48,778 bases of DNA from an uncultured Muribaculaceae bacterium (GTDB lineage Bacteria > Bacteroidota > Bacteroidia > Bacteroidales > Muribaculaceae), in the NCBI GenBank assembly GCA_947179295.1, contig CAMXAZ010000014.1, forward strand, positions 1-48,778, read 5' to 3'. The notes beneath the pieces are model-generated. The model ran no database searches and was not told the DNA's origin. It saw only the letters and a program-made list of their open reading frames with translations. How positions within the stretch are numbered: the stretch's first letter is position 1; the number at the start of each line of letters is the position of its first letter. This document shows positions 43,201-48,778 of the stretch, in pieces. A program made the position numbers and the translations under genes.

Positions 43201-43713
43201 TACGGCTATCTCAAAACAGCTGACGGAAAATCGGAAAAGGGCATGATCGGTGTGATTGTCTACAACAACCAGACGGCCGCCCAGATCTTCTTTCCCCTCG
43301 GCACCGAAGGAGCCGGACGCCGGAAAGGATCGGGAACTCCAAACGGTGCCGCAAACTGGCAAGGAAAATGGGACCCAAATCCGACCAACAGAGACTATCC
43401 CGGAACTCTGCGATATAGTGGCCGAAGCGCTTATTACGGCTTTAGAACCACAGAAGGTTTCAGTGATGTTGACAATGTCAAATACCAGCCTATGTTCTAT
43501 GACCTATACCGCCGTCCGGGAGCTGTCTACTGGGCTTACCAGTGGTATTCAGATGGCAATACCGGCTTCAACCATTCCTCGGCCTTTGACATGAACTTCT
43601 TCACGATGGGCTTCGAAGGTTTCCAGAACGGAGCCGCTGGTAGCGCAGCCACCTCCGACGCCTGCTTCATCCGCCTGGTCAAGAAACAGGTTGAGGAAGA
43701 GGACAAGAAATAA
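40270..43713 (+). CDS. Large tip-like pilus lipoprotein
   Basis: A 1147-residue lipoprotein; start ATG 40270 (MKSRHFNTYYIWLLLLLSGV), lipobox TASC with Cys24. The N-terminal part resembles fimbrillin-type domains (DIAVELSYEAESSR, with Arg59-Ala60 in LNSRAYEGGEEGD as possible processing site). The middle and C-terminal parts have immunoglobulin-like strands and a C-terminal lectin-like region with VYWAYQWYSDGNTG. Size and place as last gene fit the large adhesin-like tip proteins (often annotated DUF4906) of Bacteroides pilus operons; that family name is inferred. The stop codon lies inside palindromic repeat B. Confidence 0.85.
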   Translation: MKSRHFNTYYIWLLLLLSGVTASCVDDFDRRADVYVEGTADIAVELSYEAESSRSLNSRAYEGGEEGDRIKNISSLVMLVYKGDNLYGRYVVVSDGSEPVHSDISDVRNLNDQDNRLDPDESNLTDSRTGKVTFKLQLESGKDYHIYAVANMGTLREDEYQTAIETRDGLKSISRSWDVTSLANNSEMFGIFSLSPDREASDSSPLVISATTSKLHCWVRRLASKVTVAFDGSELYNDVQVYITDIYLKDIPKTCLLGKPNTAGEGSEVSADKRHDIPNGVYEDGGRITVQKLPDDPNSIIPENCLHVCNDAHSFLGAYGNSDQNDVIDATHANTAPSLFFYENMQGTGKSKQQDAINNDTKEPGSDNKIDFPNPDIDTEGSGWKDEKPFGTYVEVKGHYRCTTADGHVSSGPITYRFMLGQNVTTDYNATRNTHYQLTLAFKGYGNDADWHIEYQEKRGLYATSPQYISYLYNKKMVTTIKVVGRMEPGTKLKAHIIDVGDAEYDPDSISLWRPWGDGSKAFPKVKGTKSAEWPGISYYYEDAVHGDGRHQAFLSLQQTRLTQIPPPDGYEDQPSWNVPFASALKKSQDYYKEHSIGDREYEIGNDSSDDLQEFGSNATGGNGQHTVIVSKRNLRGEPTERIFKIPLYTRAKELVTRTGFTGNNPYYSYPRKQKVRFTASIWKDEIKAYADTTFILDIIQVRRILNPKGVWRKSGSTEDFHVTLLRLTEDKDDSDFSSFNSEGAWSAEVIAGSGVVTLSSTREGSGDDTAPQVHVKRIQGATEKPIDFKINFTGADGCAIVRVRYHNYTCEHDIFCREGYDPIALREGNDKNGKPYAEWSSFNVDHFENGEAIMTNSPLDEGSLFRRKSNIAITSANNAKYPRPRGNNRIAPGNFDVIDASGKATTMSWDQTKGDWTSDHTWDITNTDYRIATIENYFQLMSEGNETNDLSFPISKAYGIVYGDGAREVKTKRSDAYGYLKTADGKSEKGMIGVIVYNNQTAAQIFFPLGTEGAGRRKGSGTPNGAANWQGKWDPNPTNRDYPGTLRYSGRSAYYGFRTTEGFSDVDNVKYQPMFYDLYRRPGAVYWAYQWYSDGNTGFNHSSAFDMNFFTMGFEGFQNGAAGSAATSDACFIRLVKKQVEEEDKK

Positions 43714-43740
43714 GAGATTGTTTTAAACAACGGCCTCTAA
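43711..43740. repeat. Palindromic repeat, short form (copy B), terminator of pilus operon
   Basis: TAAGAGATTGTTTTAAACAA with CGGCCTCTAA forms a hairpin of the same family as copy A. The stop codon of the tip gene (43711-43713) is its first three bases. Confidence 0.65.
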
Positions 43741-43798
43741 GCCCTCTCCGCCTGAAGCGCCAACTTACTTTTCATATATTGCATATATTGCCTATAAC

Positions 43799-43829
43799 GC
43801 CGATGTAAGCCTAAGCCTGCATCGGCGTT
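43799..43829 (+). terminator. Hairpin after the pilus operon
   Basis: AACGCCGATG (near 43797-43806) and CATCGGCGTT (43819-43828) pair with a 12-base loop, followed by ACTTTCG. Weak T tract, so possibly an accessory terminator. Confidence 0.5.
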
Positions 43830-43897
43830 ACTTTCGTCCACCCATCTTCCACCCGACAGACCATATAAAAACAATAAGAAAGTGAAATCCACCTTTT

Positions 43898-44031
43898 AGA
43901 GGTCGTTTAAAAACAATAGTTAAAATCTGAGCGAAAGTTTTGAGGTGGATATGGCTCCTTCCTCATTTGCAACAATTTATCTAAAAGATACACCACTCAG
44001 ATTTTAACTCTTAGTTTTAAACAACCTCTTA
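43898..44031. repeat. MITE-like element with 35-base terminal inverted repeats (copy C)
   Basis: The left end (43898-43932: TAGAGGTCGTTTAAAAACAA then TAGTTAAAATCTGAG) is complementary, with a few mismatches, to the right end (43996-44031: CTCAGATTTTAACTC then TTAGTTTTAAACAACC). The left 61 bases recur almost exactly at 48538-48598. No coding capacity. Probably a non-autonomous mobile repeat. Confidence 0.7.
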
Positions 44032-44054
44032 CGGCTCACTCCCCCGTAAGCAAC

Positions 44055-44092
44055 AAAAAGCGTCCCCGGTCTCGGTTGACCTGGGACGCTTG
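44055..44092 (-). terminator. Terminator of kdgK
   Basis: Minus strand AAGCGTCCCAGGTC and GACCGGGGACGCTT form a long stem followed by TTT, 30 bases after the kdgK stop. Confidence 0.8.
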
Positions 44093-44121
44093 TGTATATT
44101 TGATCAAAAATCTCTTCGTGA

Positions 44122-45141
44122 TCAGCGCTGAACGCGGCCGTTAGCGTTACCGCCGGCGAGTGACATAACTTCGTCTACTGTAACGAGGTTGAAGTCGCCG
44201 GGGATAGTGTGCTTGAGAGCAGAAGCGGCTACTGCAAATTCGAGAGCTTCGCCCTGGGTCGGCATGGTGAGCAGACCGTGGATCACACCGCCTGAGAAAG
44301 AGTCGCCACCACCTACGCGGTCGATGATCGGGTTGATGTCGTAGCGCTTGCTTTCATAGAATTCCTCACCGTTGTAGATCATAGCCTTCCAGCCGTTGTG
44401 AGTAGCTGAGAATGATTCGCGGAGGGTAGAGATGACATATTTGAAACCGAATTCCTTAGCCATAGCCTTGAAAATGCCCTTGTAGCCTTCAGCATTGGTC
44501 TCGCCGCCTTCTACGTCAGCGTCGGGCTTGAAGCCGAGGCAGAGTTCAGCGTCTTCCTCGTTGCCGATGCAGACGTCAACGTACTGCATGAGAGGACGCA
44601 TGATAGACTGAGCTTTTTCTTTAGTCCAGAGTTTCTTGCGGAAGTTGAGGTCGACAGACACAGTCACGCCGTGGCGCTTTGCAGCCTCGCAGGCAAGACG
44701 GGTGAGTTCGGCAGCCTTGTCGCTGATGGCGGGAGTGATACCGCTCCAGTGGAACCAGTCGGCACCTTCCATGATAGCGTCGAAGTCGAAATCTTCGGGA
44801 TCAGCCTCTGAGATGGCAGAGTTTGCGCGGTCATAGATCACCTTTGAGGGACGCATCGAGGCACCGGTCTCGCAGTAGTAGATACCTACACGCTCACCGC
44901 CACGGGCGATGTGATCGGTGTGGACACCGTAACGGCGGAGTGCGTTGACAGCAGCCTGGCCGATTTCGTGCTTGGGGAGTTTTGAAACGAAGTAAGCGTC
45001 ATGACCGTAGTTGGCACAGCTTACAGCCACGTTGGCCTCGCCGCCACCCCAGATGACGTCAAAGTTATCTACTTGCACAAAGCGATTGTTCCCTTCGGGG
45101 GAAAGGCGGAGCATAATCTCGCCTAAAGTTACAACTTTCAT
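44122..45141 (-). CDS. kdgK: 2-keto-3-deoxygluconate kinase (PfkB family)
   Basis: A 339-residue ribokinase-like sugar kinase. GEIMLRLSPEGNNRF at the N terminus, WGGGEANVAVSCANYG as the first PfkB signature region, SVDLNFRKKLW, and the catalytic DRVGGGDSFSGGVIHGL with Asp base are present; the RLSP start is typical of KDG kinases. It makes 2-keto-3-deoxy-6-phosphogluconate from the product of uronate breakdown. With kduI in the same cluster it fits the 5-keto-4-deoxyuronate pathway for pectin or glycosaminoglycan. The reductase KduD and KDPG aldolase are not in the window. Confidence 0.9.
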   Translation of the reverse strand: MKVVTLGEIMLRLSPEGNNRFVQVDNFDVIWGGGEANVAVSCANYGHDAYFVSKLPKHEIGQAAVNALRRYGVHTDHIARGGERVGIYYCETGASMRPSKVIYDRANSAISEADPEDFDFDAIMEGADWFHWSGITPAISDKAAELTRLACEAAKRHGVTVSVDLNFRKKLWTKEKAQSIMRPLMQYVDVCIGNEEDAELCLGFKPDADVEGGETNAEGYKGIFKAMAKEFGFKYVISTLRESFSATHNGWKAMIYNGEEFYESKRYDINPIIDRVGGGDSFSGGVIHGLLTMPTQGEALEFAVAASALKHTIPGDFNLVTVDEVMSLAGGNANGRVQR

Positions 45142-45210
45142 AATTTAATAAGTATGGTATTTAATTAGGTAAAATTTGATGATTTTCTATATTTTAAGGC
45201 ACTCTTGCAT

Positions 45211-46722
45211 TCAGTCGAGACGTGTATTGCGGATGATTTCCTCGAAAGCCTCGGCCATCGACTTTGCAGCCTTGCGGCCGTCGCCCATAGCGAGGATCAC
45301 GGTGGCCGCGCCTCTGACTATATCGCCTCCGGCATAAATTTCCGGCGACGATGACTTCATTGACGAGCCGTCGACGAGAATATTTCCGTTGCGCGAAAGG
45401 TCGACGTCAGGGAGTGAGACGGGCGGGTTCGGCAGGAAGCCCACGCAGACCACTGCCAGATCTACCTCGACATCAATGATGTCACCCTCGACAGGCACCG
45501 GAGTGCAGCGGCCCGATTCGTCAGGCTCACCAAGCTCCATGCGCTGGAGTCTGACAGCCTTCAGCAGACCGTTTTCATCGGCAATATATTCAAGCGGATT
45601 GTGAAGCGTGAGGAATTCGGCGCCTTCTTCCTTGGCATGACGCACCTCTTCCTGGCGTGCCGGAATCTCCGACTCGCCGCGGCGGTAGATGATCATGGCC
45701 TTCTCGGCACCCAGGCGCAGGGCTGCGCGCACGGCATCCATCGCGGTGTTGCCTGCGCCGATGACCGCCACCCGTTTCTGCTTGAGAGTGGCCACGTTCT
45801 GGCCGTAGATTTCATGCTGGCTGAAATTGACGCGGATCAGATATTCATTGGCGGTCATGACACCCGGCAGATTCTCTCCGGGAATGCCCATGAAACGGGG
45901 CTTTCCGGCACCGGTAGCCACGTATATGCCCTTGAAACCCTGCTCCTGCAGATCGTCATAGGAAAGAGTTTTCCCTACGAAGGTGTCTTTTACGAATTTC
46001 ACGCCAATGGTGCGGAGCTTTTCAATTTCGGCATCGACCACATGATTAGGCAGACAGAACTGTGGAATTCCGTATTTCAGCACCCCGCCGAAACAGTCGA
46101 GCGCTTCGAACACGGTCACGTCGTAGCCGCGTTTGGCCATATCGCCGGCAAAAGCGAGTCCGGAAGGACCGGAGCCGACAACAGCTATCTTTATGGCGGC
46201 GAAATATGATGGCGCCTGCACTGCCGGAGCCGATGACTGCCGGGCTACGGTTTCATCAAGTTCACGGTTATAATCGGCCACAAAGCGTTCGAGATGGCCT
46301 ATGGCCACCGGCGGCTTTTTCATTTTGTTGTAGATGCAGCCGTGCTCACACTGCTTTTCCTGCGGGCAGACACGTCCGCAGACAGCCGGAAGCACCGTGG
46401 TCAGCGAGAGCACTTTCAGAGCCTCGCCGAAGTTGCGCCGCTCCACATTCTTTATGAAAGCCGGAATATTGTTTGAGACCGGACACTCCTTCATGCAGCC
46501 GGGGTCAGGGCAGTCGAGACAACGGCGCGCTTCAAGAACCGCCTGCTCGGTTGAAAGGCCCTGGTTGACCTCGTCGTCGCAACGTACGCGATAGGCCGCG
46601 TCCATCTCAGGCATTTTGACCCGCGGCACAGCTGTGCGCTCTTTGGTCGTGAAACGCTTGCGCAGCTCTTCACGCCACTCGGAATCGCGGGAAATCAGAT
46701 TGTTTTCTTCGATTGTTGTCAT
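45211..46722 (-). CDS. NADPH-binding subunit of NfnAB-type transhydrogenase (GltA-like)
   Basis: A 503-residue flavoprotein. The N-terminal iron-sulphur region has CLDCPDPGCMKECPVSNNIP and CGRVCPQEKQCEHGC; FAD binding VVGSGPSGLAFAGDMAKRG and NADPH binding VIGAGNTAMDAVRAALRLG follow. It is related to the glutamate synthase small subunit, but no large subunit is present; the adjacent NfnA-like gene (4-base overlap) indicates an electron-bifurcating NADH-dependent ferredoxin:NADP oxidoreductase or similar complex. It likely supplies NADPH in the anaerobe. Confidence 0.88.
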   Translation of the reverse strand: MTTIEENNLISRDSEWREELRKRFTTKERTAVPRVKMPEMDAAYRVRCDDEVNQGLSTEQAVLEARRCLDCPDPGCMKECPVSNNIPAFIKNVERRNFGEALKVLSLTTVLPAVCGRVCPQEKQCEHGCIYNKMKKPPVAIGHLERFVADYNRELDETVARQSSAPAVQAPSYFAAIKIAVVGSGPSGLAFAGDMAKRGYDVTVFEALDCFGGVLKYGIPQFCLPNHVVDAEIEKLRTIGVKFVKDTFVGKTLSYDDLQEQGFKGIYVATGAGKPRFMGIPGENLPGVMTANEYLIRVNFSQHEIYGQNVATLKQKRVAVIGAGNTAMDAVRAALRLGAEKAMIIYRRGESEIPARQEEVRHAKEEGAEFLTLHNPLEYIADENGLLKAVRLQRMELGEPDESGRCTPVPVEGDIIDVEVDLAVVCVGFLPNPPVSLPDVDLSRNGNILVDGSSMKSSSPEIYAGGDIVRGAATVILAMGDGRKAAKSMAEAFEEIIRNTRLD

Positions 46723-47483
46723 ACAAAATGGCGCTGGCGGTTTTGCAATTGGTCAAAATCAACATGATGTGCGTCAAAGACAGGCCCGTCAATGCAGGTC
46801 AGCATCCGTTTGCCGTCGACCATGACGCGGCAGATGCCGCAAAGCCCCACACCGTCAAGCATCACCATATTGAGAATGCAGCGTGTGGGAATCTGTCTGG
46901 CACGTGTGCACTCGGCAATGGCTTTCATCATCGGTGTAGGTCCGGTCATGACGGTCAGATCCACCTTTTCTTCAGTGAGCACCCGGTCCATGAGTTCCAG
47001 GGTAGCCGCTTCTTCAGAAGAGTGGAGAATCACATCGCTGTAAGGCTCTACATTGGCTCTGAGGCACGAAGTTTCCGAGGTAAATTCCGAAAGGATTGTC
47101 ACCACTCTGTTGCCTGCCTGCTTCAAGGCCCTGATCACGGGGATGATGGGCACGAAACCGACACCGTCGCCGCAGCAGACCACTGTACCGTAGTTTCTGA
47201 TCTCGAACGCCTGTCCCAAAGGACCGAGCACATCACCAATCCGGTAATCTTCGTGGAGCGAACCGATCAGGTCGGCCAGACGGGCACCCTTGTGGATTAT
47301 AATGGTGAATGTGCCGTCGGCGGGAGAGGCATCGACGATAGTAAACGGGATGCGGGGACAATCAGGAGTGAAACGTACCATCACAAAATGACCGGCACGG
47401 GCCGAGCGGGCGATAGAAGGGTTTTCTATCACCACCTCGGCCGTGTATTCCGAATGCCGGACTATTTTCCTGATTATATTCAT
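46719..47483 (-). CDS. NfnA/SudB-like FAD and NAD-binding subunit
   Basis: A 254-residue protein of the PyrK/NfnA family; start ATG 47483 (MNIIRKIVRHSEYTAEVVIE). The FAD-binding domain holds RIPFTIVDASPADGTF, the NAD domain CCGDGVGFVPIIPVIRALKQ, and the [2Fe-2S] cysteines are in DGVGLCGICRVMVDG and MLTCIDGPVFDA. It pairs with the GltA-like subunit. Translationally coupled to it by ATGA. It lies 44 bases after kduI, an unusual neighbour. Confidence 0.88.
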   Translation of the reverse strand: MNIIRKIVRHSEYTAEVVIENPSIARSARAGHFVMVRFTPDCPRIPFTIVDASPADGTFTIIIHKGARLADLIGSLHEDYRIGDVLGPLGQAFEIRNYGTVVCCGDGVGFVPIIPVIRALKQAGNRVVTILSEFTSETSCLRANVEPYSDVILHSSEEAATLELMDRVLTEEKVDLTVMTGPTPMMKAIAECTRARQIPTRCILNMVMLDGVGLCGICRVMVDGKRMLTCIDGPVFDAHHVDFDQLQNRQRHFV

Positions 47484-47527
47484 ATATTCAGTCAAAATTT
47501 CTAAAATCTTCAGAGTCTGCTCTGAAA

Positions 47528-48448
47528 TTATTCCATCTGAAGGTAAGTGATCTTGTCCATGTCGCCATAGTCAAGATTTTCGCCACCCATGCCCCAGATG
47601 AACATGTAGTTCGAAGTGCCGGCGGCGGCGTGGATCGACCATTCGGGAGAGATGATGGCCTGTTCGTTGTGGAGCCATACGATGCGGTTTTCCTGAGGCT
47701 CGCCCATGAAGTGGCAGATGGCGTTGCCTTCGGGCACGTTGAAGTAGAAGTAGGCCTCCACACGGCGGTCGTGGGTGTGGGCGGGCATTGTGTTCCAGAC
47801 GCTGCCGGGCTTGAGCTCGGTGAGCCCCATCTGAAGCTGGCAGGGACCTTCTTCAAGCACATTGTTGACAATGAGCTGATTGATCACGCGGTCGTTGCTC
47901 TCTTCCATTTTGCCTGCGGCGAAGGAATTGGCTTTGAGAGAACCTTTGCGTCCGTCGATGGTGATGAGCTGGGTCTTGTATTCCTTGTGTGCGGGAGTTG
48001 AGTTGAGATAGAATTTCGCGGGATTCGAGGCATCCTTGCTGCGGAAAGTTACGTTTTTCTTACCGCGGCCTACGTAAAGCGCATCCTTGAAGTGAAGTTC
48101 ATATTCCTTTCCGTCAACAGTCACTATGCCGTCGCCGCCGATGTTGATCACGCCGAGTTCACGACGCTGGAGGAAGTAATCGGCCTTCAGGGGGTCGATA
48201 GTCTCAAGAGTCATCTCCTTTGCCACGGGAATCACGCCGCCATAGACCAGACGGTCATAGAGGCAGTAGGTAAGGTTGATCTTGTCTTCTTCCATGACTT
48301 TGGGCATCATGAAGTGAGAACGTAGCTGCTTGGTGTCATAGTGCTTTACGTCATCGGGATGGCAGGCACGGAGTATTGTGTAATCGGTCTGTGCGAAGCC
48401 ACTGAGAGATACGCTCATAAGTGCAAATGCAGTTAATAATTTTTTCAT
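47528..48448 (-). CDS. kduI: 4-deoxy-L-threo-5-hexosulose-uronate isomerase with signal peptide
   Basis: A 306-residue KduI-family enzyme. [53 protein letters not shown] and [13 protein letters not shown] match the family; the His and Glu ligands of the metal site ([11 protein letters not shown]) are conserved. It isomerises 5-keto-4-deoxyuronate. The N terminus is unusual: [20 protein letters not shown] is a clear cleavable signal peptide ending AQ-T, suggesting a periplasmic enzyme, while KduI is normally cytoplasmic. First gene of the kduI-nfnA-nfnB-kdgK run. Confidence 0.93.
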   Translation of the reverse strand: MKKLLTAFALMSVSLSGFAQTDYTILRACHPDDVKHYDTKQLRSHFMMPKVMEEDKINLTYCLYDRLVYGGVIPVAKEMTLETIDPLKADYFLQRRELGVINIGGDGIVTVDGKEYELHFKDALYVGRGKKNVTFRSKDASNPAKFYLNSTPAHKEYKTQLITIDGRKGSLKANSFAAGKMEESNDRVINQLIVNNVLEEGPCQLQMGLTELKPGSVWNTMPAHTHDRRVEAYFYFNVPEGNAICHFMGEPQENRIVWLHNEQAIISPEWSIHAAAGTSNYMFIWGMGGENLDYGDMDKITYLQME

Positions 48449-48537
48449 ATTCGTTTATTGCTTTTTATTCTTTGGATAATTCCAGTCTGCGCCACGGAGG
48501 CTTTTTTGTCAGAGCCTCCGACGCGAACTGACAGATT
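48449..48537. other. Upstream region of kduI with hairpin
   Basis: A hairpin GGAGGCT/AGCCTCC (48496-48517), with outer pairs extending to about 48492-48524, lies 45 bases upstream of the kduI start. No TAnnTTTG box is evident between hairpin and gene. Confidence 0.45.
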
Positions 48538-48778
48538 TAGAGGTTGTTTAAAAACAATAGTTAAAATCTGAGCGAAAGTTTTGAGGTGGATATGGCTCTG
48601 AATTGAAGGAGCATAGCGAGCTATGTGACTGAGATGAAGAGTCATAGGCGCCCAAAACTTTCGCAGGCGAGGGTATTATATTTTTTCCTTTTAGTAATTT
48701 CATGTTTGAGTATTTTTTAGTTTCCTGAGCCTTGGTGTCTCTTTTGCTAAATTGTTGAAATTCGTCAGTCACATAGCT
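48538..48778. repeat. Palindromic repeat family, long form (copy D), cut by window edge
   Basis: Bases 48538-48598 match copy C (43898-43957) with about one mismatch. After that the sequence differs: GCGAAAGTTTTG (48572-48583) pairs with CAAAACTTTCGC (48653-48664), and AGCTATGTGACTGA (48619-48632) is exactly complementary to TCAGTCACATAGCT (48765-48778) at the very end of the window. A 74-codon minus-strand frame here is not considered a gene. Confidence 0.65.

Larger units (their letters stand above)
43741..44054. other. Intergenic region with MITE-like element
   Basis: No gene is visible. It contains a second hairpin (GCCGATGTAAGCC with GCCTGCATCGGCGT near 43799-43829) and the terminal-inverted-repeat element at 43898-44031. 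It separates the convergent pilus operon and kdgK. Confidence 0.5.

Noticed and set aside
48548-48772. 74-codon minus-strand frame
   Set aside because: Lies fully within the palindromic repeat copy D and has no protein-like pattern.
1-48778. CRISPR array
   Set aside because: No regularly spaced direct repeats; the T1-T3 hairpins are irregularly spaced and lie before genes.

Overview
The window comes from a Bacteroidales chromosome, most probably a Muribaculaceae-like gut bacterium (family-level inference). Evidence seen: Bacteroidetes-type promoters (TTTG, 19-21 bases, TAnnTTTG) at many genes, Mfa1/Mfa2-type (type V) pilus genes with DUF3575 and DUF3868 partners, SPII lipoproteins, a class III ribonucleotide reductase of an anaerobe, and an NfnAB-like transhydrogenase. 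The core genes from about 12.7 kb onward look GC-richer by eye than the first 12.4 kb.

Region 1 (1-12,400) is accessory DNA, probably part of an integrated prophage, phage satellite or plasmid-like element lying on the 3' side of a tRNA-Ser(GCU) gene. Nearly all its genes are on the minus strand. Read in transcription order: a small DNA-binding protein and a LuxR-type regulator, a 1006-residue CHC2/TOPRIM-like/SF3 primase-helicase, a small protein resembling DnaA domain IV, an unknown protein, a lipoprotein, a stand-alone ATPase that is a paralogue of the primase's helicase domain, three small unknown proteins and a P22-type antirepressor. After these comes the most unusual part: hicA2-hicB2, two retropepsin-like aspartic proteases, hicA1-hicB1 and a third retropepsin-like protease. 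Each protease gene is preceded by a near-identical terminator hairpin and its own promoter. A divergent XRE regulator and an orphan gene lie at the right edge. No integrase and no virion gene is visible, so the element probably continues to the left.

Region 2 (12,580-33,000) is core genome: tRNA-Ser, prfC, a VanX-like dipeptidase, a TPR protein, lysC-lysA (lysine/diaminopimelate synthesis), an OPT oligopeptide transporter, a MATE exporter, an MFS sugar transporter, nfo, hisS, mlaE-mlaF, nrdG-nrdD, a HAD phosphatase and a Dabb protein.

Region 3 (33,170-43,740) is a complete-looking type V pilus operon: DUF3575 protein, DUF3868/OmpA-like protein, Mfa1-like major subunit, Mfa2-like anchor, a second Mfa1-like subunit and a 1147-residue tip-like lipoprotein. 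A strong hairpin terminator after the major subunit would lower expression of the minor subunits.

Region 4 (43,740-48,778) holds a minus-strand cluster, kduI-nfnA-nfnB-kdgK, joining uronate (pectin/glycosaminoglycan) catabolism to NADPH/ferredoxin redox chemistry. It is flanked by members of a palindromic, MITE-like repeat family. The KduI here carries a signal peptide, which is unusual for this normally cytoplasmic enzyme.

The best candidate for an undescribed system is the HicAB plus retropepsin array at 447-3,868.
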